Origin: CAZCQG01 sp964500775
GTDB taxonomy: Bacteria > Campylobacterota > Campylobacteria > Campylobacterales > CAZCQG01
Direction of reading: 5' to 3'
DNA length: 9,299 nucleotides
NCBI GenBank assembly: GCA_964500775.1
Contig: CAZCQG010000060.1
Coordinates: 1-9,299, forward strand
Both the position numbers and the translations under genes were made by a program. The stretch's first letter is position 1, and each line of letters begins with the position of its first letter. Below are positions 1-5,007 of this stretch, one piece after another. Under the pieces are notes generated by a model. The model made no database searches, was not told the DNA's origin, and saw only the letters and a list, made by a program, of their open reading frames with translations.

Positions 1-344
1 ATTGCCTCTTTCATTTCGGTCGAATCTAAGGCATTTTCCAAGCAATAATCCACGCCGTCGTTGATAGAGCGTGCGAGTAACGTGCATCCTTCTTGGGTGT
101 CAAAAAGAAAGAGAGTAGAGAGGCTATTGCCGAATTTCACTTTCTTGATAAATCCGGTACTTTCAAAGTCATCGATTCTAGTGGAACAAATGATAATCTC
201 GGGTTTGTGTTTTATAAAAAGACGCAACCCCTCTTTTGCATTTTGTGCGAATAATAGTTCGGAGCCAAGGGGGGTTAATTTATTTTGTAAAAGCTCTTTA
301 TCTTTTTGGTCGGAAGCTATCGCGAGGATATTTAAGCGCTGCAC
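1..344 (-). CDS. Degenerate response-regulator receiver-like protein (partial, N-terminal 114 residues)
   Basis: An open frame runs without stops from a GTG at 344 down to base 1 and continues outside the window. The 114 visible residues follow the pattern of a CheY-like receiver: a first hydrophobic strand (NILAIAS), then KPEIIICSTRIDDF where a receiver has the phospho-acceptor strand, then FIKKVK, TLFLFD and GVDYCLENALD. By my alignment the acidic pair is A10-S11, the phospho-acceptor Asp is a Ser (about S54), the Thr/Ser switch is Phe (about F81) and the conserved Lys is Asn (about N104). That makes it a pseudo-receiver that probably cannot be phosphorylated in the usual way. The start was chosen because AAAAGGG (356-350) lies 5 bases upstream. 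A GTG at 350, overlapping the purN stop, is the alternative but has no ribosome-binding spacing. The output domain lies beyond the edge and is unknown. The coding frame is fairly secure; the receiver assignment rests on pattern matching only. Confidence 0.68.
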   Translation of the reverse strand, partial: MQRLNILAIASDQKDKELLQNKLTPLGSELLFAQNAKEGLRLFIKHKPEIIICSTRIDDFESTGFIKKVKFGNSLSTLFLFDTQEGCTLLARSINDGVDYCLENALDSTEMKEA

Positions 345-346
345 AC

Positions 347-919
347 TCACCCTTTTAACGAATCTAAAACAGCTTGGGGGTAGATAGAGTGTTCAAGTGC
401 GTGTATTCTTTGTTTGAACGATTCGAAGGTTTCATTTTTGATTTTTTGGAGACAAGCTTGAGCGACAATCTCTCCGCTATCTAGCTCCTCGCTTACGTAA
501 TGGACGGTGACGCCTGCGATTTTCATATCCGAATGAAAGCTCTCGGACAATGCGCTTGCCCCTTTGAAAAGCGGCAAAATTGAGGGGTGGATATTGAGCG
601 CTTTAATGTTTTTCGTAAAGATCGGGGTGAGGATTCTCATAAAGCCTGCGAGTACGGTAATGTCGGGATTGAAAGATTGGATTGTATTGACGAGGGCTTT
701 ATCGAAATCTTCTCTATCGGTAAACTCTTTGTTGTCGATTATTTTAACCTCGATACCGTGTTTTTCCGCCCTCTTGATTCCGCCGGCGTTTGGATTGTTC
801 GTGACGGCGCAGACTACTTTCAAGGTGAATGCGCCAAAAATTTTATTATGGAGATTTACTATTAAATTCTCCAAATTACTCCCCTCTTTACTAAAAAGGA
901 TAACGATATTTTTCGTCAC
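347..919 (-). CDS. purN: Phosphoribosylglycinamide formyltransferase (GAR transformylase)
   Basis: This cytoplasmic enzyme moves a formyl group from 10-formyl-tetrahydrofolate to glycinamide ribonucleotide, the third step of purine synthesis. The 190 residues match the usual PurN length (about 190-210). The phosphate-binding GSNL loop is at 13-16 and AGFMRIL at 91-97. The catalytic set is N109 and H111 in NIHPSILPLFKG plus D147 in ELDSGEIVAQ, equivalent to E. coli N106, H108 and D144. The start is a GTG that directly follows the TAA of the upstream 84-residue gene (TAAGTG). No clear Shine-Dalgarno sequence precedes it, so translation may depend on ribosomes finishing the upstream gene. Its TGA lies just before the downstream receiver-like gene. 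The setting, between an unknown gene and a receiver-like gene in a flhA-led unit, is unusual for a purine gene, which shows no sign of loss of function. Confidence 0.95.
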   Translation of the reverse strand: MTKNIVILFSKEGSNLENLIVNLHNKIFGAFTLKVVCAVTNNPNAGGIKRAEKHGIEVKIIDNKEFTDREDFDKALVNTIQSFNPDITVLAGFMRILTPIFTKNIKALNIHPSILPLFKGASALSESFHSDMKIAGVTVHYVSEELDSGEIVAQACLQKIKNETFESFKQRIHALEHSIYPQAVLDSLKG

Positions 920-1174
920 TTATGCAAATAGAACCGGTTTTGTCTTTTTGAGGTGTTCGATAACTTGTATAATCTCTTCAAATCCGTACTCCATCGCCTC
1001 ATCGCTAAAGATTTCATCCATCGCATTGAGGTAGGCATCCACGCCTTCTCGGATATTCTCTTTTTTTATTCCGGAATAATAGAGAGCAACGCCCAACATA
1101 TCGGCTAATTGCATAGCCAGTTCGTCTATTTCTAGTTCAGCTTCGAAAAGCTCTTTATTGTCGGGTTTAACCAT
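920..1174 (-). CDS. Small acidic protein of unknown function
   Basis: I do not recognise this 84-residue protein. It is rich in Glu and Asp, has no predicted membrane segment or signal peptide, and no Cys or His cluster. Most of it looks helical: an amphipathic stretch about 8-30 (LFEAELEIDELAMQLADML), a middle segment ending in VDAYLNAMDEIF, and a C-terminal helix about 64-77. It is real rather than a chance frame because AAAGGAGA (1188-1181) stands 6 bases before the ATG, the frame overlaps the end of the DHH gene by 8 bases, and its TAA abuts the purN GTG. This looks like a translationally coupled member of the operon. It could be a small helical-bundle adaptor or regulator, but nothing visible fixes a role. 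Confidence 0.8.
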   Translation of the reverse strand: MVKPDNKELFEAELEIDELAMQLADMLGVALYYSGIKKENIREGVDAYLNAMDEIFSDEAMEYGFEEIIQVIEHLKKTKPVLFA

Positions 1175-2219
1175 TTGTTTTCTCCTTTATTATCTCAAGC
1201 AATTTTAATTTTACTTCATCATAGAGAAAACTCTCCTTAAATCCCTCAATTCTCCCGCCGCTCGCATTTGGATGCCCGCCGCCGCCGAAGAGTTCTTTTG
1301 ATAGTACGCTCACGTCTACTTTATTGTTGGAGCGTAAAGAGCAGTTGCCTTTTGGACCTATATCGATGAAAAAATCAAACTCGGTATTTTTTCTCAAAAA
1401 GAGATTTGCTATCACGGAGATGCTCCCCAAAGCATAGGTGAGAATCCCGACTTTGTCTTTATAGTAGATAGTGAAGTGCTCTTTGTTTTTTGCGAGGAGA
1501 TGGGTCACTTTTTTTGAGATGATATTATCAATGATGTCATCCTCTTTCTCTGTTTTAAGCGCTTGTTTTTTAAGTTTATGGAGTGCATTATCCAGTTTTA
1601 TAGCAGCATCCTCTTTCCGTAAAAAAGGAATCGACTTCTCCAGTAGGGCAAAACGGTAACGCCTATTTTCTTCGTCAAATATGATTCGGCTGAGCTCGTT
1701 TGAGCCGTTGATCATTCGCATACAAACCTTACCGAACTCGAACAACGGTTCGTGTTCTTGCCAAATGTCTATCGCGTTTACCGCTTCGACTAGCTCGGCG
1801 ATTTTTTGCACGGCGTTTTCGTTTTTAGGGGCAAATTTTTCGCGAAAGAAATCGTAAGTGATTTTCGTCGCCGATCGGGAAGTGTCTAGATAGTACCACG
1901 CAAACATCTCCGCGCACGCTTTGCCGCTCCCGTGATGATCGAGGAGTTGGAGTGTGATGTTTTTTTTATTTGCGCGAAGTTTTTCGACCTCTTGCGTGAG
2001 GGTTTTTCCTTCGTCGATAGAGAGGTTGAGATCGGTGATGAGGATATAGAACTCTTTTTTTTTCGATCGTTCTATTTTAGTGACTATCTCTTGGAGTCTC
2101 GCCCCCACTTCTAGCCCGTAGTTGGCGTTGAAAAATTTGATATTTTTAAAATATTTCGATGCTATATATTGGCACGTGTAGCCGTCCAAGTCGGTGTGCG
2201 AAAGGTGGTAACACTCCAT
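1167..2219 (-). CDS. DHH/DHHA1 family phosphoesterase, possibly nanoRNase/NrnB-like
   Basis: DHH proteins are Mn-dependent phosphodiesterases acting on short RNA, pAp, cyclic dinucleotides or single-stranded DNA. All metal-site motifs are visible in 350 residues: H8-x-D10-x-D12 (SHTDLDGY), D63 (ILITDL), the D94-H95-H96 signature (LLDHHGSGK) and D151 (NAIDIW). The C-terminal DHHA1 substrate-binding part carries the glycine-rich GGGGHPNASGGRI at about 312-324. An intact catalytic core is therefore expected. The HxDxDG first motif resembles what I recall of NrnB/YngD proteins more than the NrnA type, but the substrate cannot be read from sequence. The start is firm: GGAGG (2230-2226) lies 6 bases upstream, inside the last codons of flhA, and the ATG shares one base with the flhA stop (TAATG). 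I recall a DHH gene beside flhA in Helicobacter pylori as well, which would make this a conserved neighbour; that is memory, not a search. Confidence 0.88.
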   Translation of the reverse strand: MECYHLSHTDLDGYTCQYIASKYFKNIKFFNANYGLEVGARLQEIVTKIERSKKKEFYILITDLNLSIDEGKTLTQEVEKLRANKKNITLQLLDHHGSGKACAEMFAWYYLDTSRSATKITYDFFREKFAPKNENAVQKIAELVEAVNAIDIWQEHEPLFEFGKVCMRMINGSNELSRIIFDEENRRYRFALLEKSIPFLRKEDAAIKLDNALHKLKKQALKTEKEDDIIDNIISKKVTHLLAKNKEHFTIYYKDKVGILTYALGSISVIANLFLRKNTEFDFFIDIGPKGNCSLRSNNKVDVSVLSKELFGGGGHPNASGGRIEGFKESFLYDEVKLKLLEIIKEKTNG

Positions 2220-4432
2220 TATTTTCCTCCAAACTCTATCTCTATGGATCCCATCACTTCAAATCTTGCATTGGGATCTATCTCTGCGTGCGAAAGTACG
2301 ATTACCTCCAAGCCGAATTGCTCAAGCTTCGTAGCTATCACTTTTCTTAGCAACGGATCGGTGATGATGACTACGGGCGCGATTCCTTTTTGTAAAACCT
2401 TTTGCGCCTCTTCACTCACTTTATTTATTAGCATATTAACATCATTTACGTTCAGTACCAAATCTCTTTGCCCTTGTTGGTCTTTGAGCCTGTCCAAAAG
2501 GTATTGTTCGGTTTTGGTGTTGAACGTCAAGAGTTTGAGCACCCCGTCCTCATCTTTGAACATACCGGTGATGACTCTAGCCATACGGGCACGCACCTGC
2601 TCTACGAGCACGTTGACGTTATTGCCTACATGCGGTACGACATCGGCGATGGTCTCAAGGATGGTCAAGAAGTCTTTGATAGGAATCTTCTCATGTAACA
2701 AGGCTTTGAGTACCTGCAAAATAAGCCCGTTGTTTGCCGCCTTTTTCACGTCTTCGACAATGATAGGATAGTCGTGTGCGAATTTCTCCATAAGCTTGTG
2801 TACGTCTTGTCTCGTGAGTAGCTCTTCGGCGTACTTTTTGACGAGCTCGCTCATATGAGTCGAGATGACGGTAGCAGGATCGACGACCGTGTAGCCTCGC
2901 ATAATCGCATCCTCTTTTTGTATCGGGTCTATCCAAATAGCATCAAGTCCAAATGCAGGCTCTTTGGTCGGTGCGCCGGGTATCTCATCCATCACCATCC
3001 CGCTGTTCATCGCCATAAATTTGTCGGGATAGACTTCGCCGCTCCCTATCTCTACCCCTTTTAAGAGAATCTGATAGGTGTTTGCGGGGAGTTGGAGATT
3101 GTCCCTGATACGCACCTGCGGGATAAGGAATCCATAATCTCCTGCCATCTTTCGTCGCATCCCGCGCACCCGCTCTAGGAGGTCGCCCCCTTGGTTGATG
3201 TCGGCGAGACGGATGAGCTGATAGCCGAGATCGAGTTCGAGAATCTCGACTTTGATGATTTCGTTGAGTGCTTCCTCTTCTTGTTTTTTGATCTCTTCGG
3301 GACTTTTCGGAGCCGCTTTTTTTTGTTCGGCTTCTTGTTTTTGTTGTTCGATTTTCTTTTGTGCCGTCTCTTCGGGTTCGATTCCGAAGAGTTTTTCGAG
3401 GTAGTGGATCATCCCCCCTTCATCTTGCTTTTTAAGGGTATAGGCAAGAAGCATAAACACAAGACCGACAAATCCGAGTGAAAACTGCGGCAGACCCGGT
3501 ACGAGGGCAAAAAGGAGAAGGATCGAGCCGACTATCATAAGAATCTTGTACTCGCTGATGAGCTGATTGATGACCCCTTCAGCAAAGTTGGTCTCGTCAT
3601 CCTTACTAGAGCGCGTCACGACGATACCCGTGGCGGTAGCGACGATGAGGGCGGGGAGCTGGGAGACCAAACCGTCCCCGATGGTGAGAATCGTAAAGGT
3701 TTTAGCAGAATCCGCCATCGTCATATCGTGCTGAAACACCCCGATCATAAAGCCGCCGATGATGTTTATTATGGTGATGATGATACCCGCAATCGCATCC
3801 CCTTTGACGAACTTGCTCGCACCGTCCATAGAGCCGTAGAAATCCGCCTCTTGCGCTAGCCCTTGGCGTCTTCTTTTAGCCTCTTTTTCATCGATGAGAC
3901 CTGCGTTCATATCCGCATCTATCGCCATTTGCTTTCCGGGCATCGCATCGAGTGTAAATCTCGCCGCCACTTCTGCGACCCTAGTCGAACCGTTGGTGAC
4001 GACCATGAAATTTATAATAACGAGAATCAAAAAGACGATAATCCCGATGACGTAGTTGCCCCCTACGACGAAGTTTCCGAAACTCGTGATGATGTCGCTG
4101 ACGGCTTCGGGACCTTGGTTGCCGTTGGTGAGAATCATCCTCGTAGTCGCGACGTTGAGCGAGAGACGGAAAAGGGTGATGATGAGTAGCAGCGTCGGAA
4201 ATGCGTCAAAATCGGTCGGCTTGGCGATATAAAGCCCAATAAGGATGATAAGGACGGAAATCGCTAATGAGATCGTGAGAAAAAAATCGAGTATCGCACT
4301 CGGTAGCGGGACGATGATGATCGCCATAATCGCCACGATAAAGAATACTACCGTCAGGTCCTTAGAGCCCGATAATGCTTTTAAAAATGGTACTACTCTT
4401 CTAAACAGAGCCGATTTCGTAGCTTTCGCCAA
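2219..4432 (-). CDS. flhA: Flagellar type III export gate protein FlhA
   Basis: FlhA forms the export gate of the flagellar type III secretion system: an inner-membrane part that couples proton flow to export and a cytoplasmic ring that docks chaperone-substrate complexes. The 737 residues fit the family (about 690-740). Residues about 25-335 hold the hydrophobic membrane part. Within it is the FHIPEP-type cytoplasmic loop, with NGSTRVAEVAARFTLDAMPG at about 147-166, DADMNAGLIDEKEAKRRR at about 172-189 and FYGSMDGASKFVKGDAIAG at about 198-216. A Glu/Lys/Gln-rich linker (about 351-392) leads to the C-terminal cytoplasmic domain (about 393-737). The start is TTG at 4432, supported by AAGGA at 4445-4441 with 8-base spacing; no ATG gives the expected N-terminus. 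It heads the minus-strand unit and is divergent from rpsO. FlhA rather than a virulence homologue (SctV) is favoured by the close motif matches, the length and the Campylobacterota-type context with rpsO. Confidence 0.97.
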   Translation of the reverse strand: MAKATKSALFRRVVPFLKALSGSKDLTVVFFIVAIMAIIIVPLPSAILDFFLTISLAISVLIILIGLYIAKPTDFDAFPTLLLIITLFRLSLNVATTRMILTNGNQGPEAVSDIITSFGNFVVGGNYVIGIIVFLILVIINFMVVTNGSTRVAEVAARFTLDAMPGKQMAIDADMNAGLIDEKEAKRRRQGLAQEADFYGSMDGASKFVKGDAIAGIIITIINIIGGFMIGVFQHDMTMADSAKTFTILTIGDGLVSQLPALIVATATGIVVTRSSKDDETNFAEGVINQLISEYKILMIVGSILLLFALVPGLPQFSLGFVGLVFMLLAYTLKKQDEGGMIHYLEKLFGIEPEETAQKKIEQQKQEAEQKKAAPKSPEEIKKQEEEALNEIIKVEILELDLGYQLIRLADINQGGDLLERVRGMRRKMAGDYGFLIPQVRIRDNLQLPANTYQILLKGVEIGSGEVYPDKFMAMNSGMVMDEIPGAPTKEPAFGLDAIWIDPIQKEDAIMRGYTVVDPATVISTHMSELVKKYAEELLTRQDVHKLMEKFAHDYPIIVEDVKKAANNGLILQVLKALLHEKIPIKDFLTILETIADVVPHVGNNVNVLVEQVRARMARVITGMFKDEDGVLKLLTFNTKTEQYLLDRLKDQQGQRDLVLNVNDVNMLINKVSEEAQKVLQKGIAPVVIITDPLLRKVIATKLEQFGLEVIVLSHAEIDPNARFEVMGSIEIEFGGK

Positions 4433-4440
4433 ACAGTAAT

Positions 4441-4445
4441 TCCTT
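4441..4445 (-). promoter_or_regulatory. Ribosome-binding site fixing the TTG start of flhA
   Basis: AAGGA on the minus strand lies 8 bases upstream of the TTG at 4432-4430. No ATG or GTG lies at a comparable distance in this frame, so this site decides the flhA start. A TTG start with a modest binding site would be expected to give moderate translation. Confidence 0.6.
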
Positions 4446-4475
4446 GTTTGTGGTAGTTAAGATTAAAAGGTAATC

Positions 4476-4481
4476 ATTGTA
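4476..4481 (-). promoter_or_regulatory. Candidate -10 element for the flhA-led operon
   Basis: Minus-strand TACAAT (5 of 6 matches to TATAAT) lies about 44 bases before the flhA start codon. There is no convincing -35 box, which is normal for the housekeeping sigma factor of Campylobacterota. No sigma54 (GG-N10-GC) or sigma28 (CGATWT-like) element is visible here. The box shares its last two bases with the inverted repeat at 4480-4495. Position and sequence are suggestive only. Confidence 0.4.
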
Positions 4482-4495
4482 CATTCTTTAATGTA
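4480..4495. repeat. Perfect inverted repeat 6-4-6 between flhA and rpsO (possible operator)
   Basis: TACATT-CTTT-AATGTA is a perfect dyad with 6-base arms and a 4-base spacer, in the middle of the divergent intergenic region. It overlaps the proposed flhA -10 on the minus strand and lies about 20 bases upstream of the rpsO -10. Position and symmetry suit a dimeric repressor or activator site. The arms are AT-rich, so chance is not excluded, and no known regulator box is matched. Confidence 0.35.
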
Positions 4496-4514
4496 AATTT
4501 TTGCTTTTTTTAGA

Positions 4515-4520
4515 TATTAT
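4515..4520 (+). promoter_or_regulatory. Candidate -10 element for rpsO
   Basis: TATTAT follows a T-rich run (TTTTTGCTTTTTTTAGA), the pattern typical of Campylobacterota sigma70-type promoters, which have periodic T-rich DNA in place of a -35 box. Transcription would begin near 4527. That leaves a leader of about 27 bases holding AGGAGG (4542-4547) and a 6-base gap to the ATG. The leader seems too short for the pseudoknot through which S15 represses its own mRNA in E. coli. Confidence 0.55.
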
Positions 4521-4553
4521 TCGCGTCCAAATTAACCAATCAGGAGGTCTACC

Positions 4554-4826
4554 ATGGCTTTGGATTCGGCGAAAAAAAACGAAATTATCGGAAAATTTGC
4601 TAGATCACAAAAGGACACCGGTTCACCGGAAGTCCAAATCGCATTACTTACGGAGAGAATCACGGGTTTGACGGAGCATCTTAAGGTGTTCAAGAAAGAC
4701 CACTCAAGCAGACTAGGTCTTTTAAAACTTGTCGGTCAGAGAAAAAGGTTGCTTAGATACTTAAAAGCTAAAGATTACCAAAAGTTCACCGCTGTAATTA
4801 GCGAATTGGGAATAAGAGACAGATAG
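4554..4826 (+). CDS. rpsO: 30S ribosomal protein S15
   Basis: S15 is a primary 16S rRNA-binding protein that nucleates the platform of the small subunit. The 90 residues match the normal length (89-90). The family landmarks are in order: DTGSPEVQIALLTERI at 21-36, the HLK..KKDHSSRLGLL segment at 42-57, then LVGQRKRLLRYL at 59-70 and a C-terminal helix ending LGIRDR. Within the rRNA-contact loop the usual DHHSR reads D49-H50-S51-S52-R53, a mild departure whose effect I cannot judge. The start has a strong AGGAGG 6 bases upstream. The gene is monocistronic by appearance: its own promoter lies upstream and a hairpin terminator is built over its stop codon. It is divergent from flhA, an arrangement I recall from other Campylobacterota. 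Confidence 0.97.
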   Translation: MALDSAKKNEIIGKFARSQKDTGSPEVQIALLTERITGLTEHLKVFKKDHSSRLGLLKLVGQRKRLLRYLKAKDYQKFTAVISELGIRDR

Positions 4827-4834
4827 TCTCTTTT
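4814..4834 (+). terminator. Intrinsic terminator overlapping the rpsO stop codon
   Basis: A 7-bp perfect stem AAGAGAC (4814-4820) / GTCTCTT (4826-4832) encloses the loop AGATA, and the 3' arm runs into a short T run (4831-4834). The TAG stop (4824-4826) lies in the loop and first base of the 3' arm, so the 5' arm is coding sequence for the last residues of S15. The U tract is short and then becomes C-rich, so termination may be incomplete unless helped by the following tract. Confidence 0.6.
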
Positions 4835-4886
4835 CCCTCTCAACACTCCTCTTTTTCACCCCATTTTCCCCTCTTTTATCATTTTC
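4827..4886 (+). other. 60-base G-free C/T-rich tract downstream of rpsO
   Basis: From just after the rpsO stop codon to 4886 there is not a single G on the plus strand, while C makes up roughly 40% by my count. An untranslated, C-rich and G-poor RNA is the classic description of a Rho utilisation site. It could back up the weak intrinsic terminator and protect the amt-mcp gene from read-through. No reading frame or repeat unit was seen in it. Confidence 0.35.
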
Positions 4887-4970
4887 GTTAAAAAAAAGTT
4901 ATCCCAACATTGTTTTTAAGTCAAACGGAGAAAAATCATATTTTAATCATCAATTTTTAATGTATTTGCT

Positions 4971-4978
4971 TATATTAT
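4971..4978 (+). promoter_or_regulatory. Candidate -10 region for the Amt-MCP gene
   Basis: TATATTAT (containing TATTAT, 4973-4978) follows TTTGCT and an AT-rich stretch, like the rpsO promoter. The start codon lies about 30 bases downstream and is preceded by AAAAGG (4995-5000) with a 7-base gap. I looked for a sigma54 element because of the link to nitrogen: TTTGCT resembles a -12 half, but no GG lies at the required distance upstream. Confidence 0.5.
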
Positions 4979-5007
4979 AGGCAAAAATGTGATTAAAAGG
5001 TGATGCT

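Noticed and set aside
564..1034. A 156-codon plus-strand frame across purN and the 84-residue gene.
   Set aside because: It runs antisense across two genes with clear motifs or tight operon packing, and shows no family pattern of its own.
3264..3380. The repetitive stretch in flhA considered as a tandem repeat or phase-variation tract.
   Set aside because: It encodes the Glu/Lys/Gln-rich linker of FlhA. There is no perfect repeat unit and no long homopolymer that would give phase variation.
4931..4963. AT-rich imperfect repeats (ATTTTAAT and ATTTTTAAT) upstream of the Amt-MCP promoter.
   Set aside because: They are short, imperfect and in AT-rich DNA. They may simply be the T-rich upstream part of a Campylobacterota promoter.
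4946..4978. Possible sigma54 promoter before the Amt-MCP gene, because of TTTGCT and the nitrogen theme.
   Set aside because: No GG dinucleotide lies at the required spacing upstream of the GC, whereas a TATTAT box follows at once, so a housekeeping promoter explains it better.
4461..5001. An exact 11-base repeat, GATTAAAAGGT, at 4461-4471 and 4991-5001.
   Set aside because: One copy contains the ribosome-binding site of the Amt-MCP gene; the other lies upstream of flhA with no usable start after it on that strand. AT-rich intergenic DNA with a purine-rich site makes a chance match plausible.
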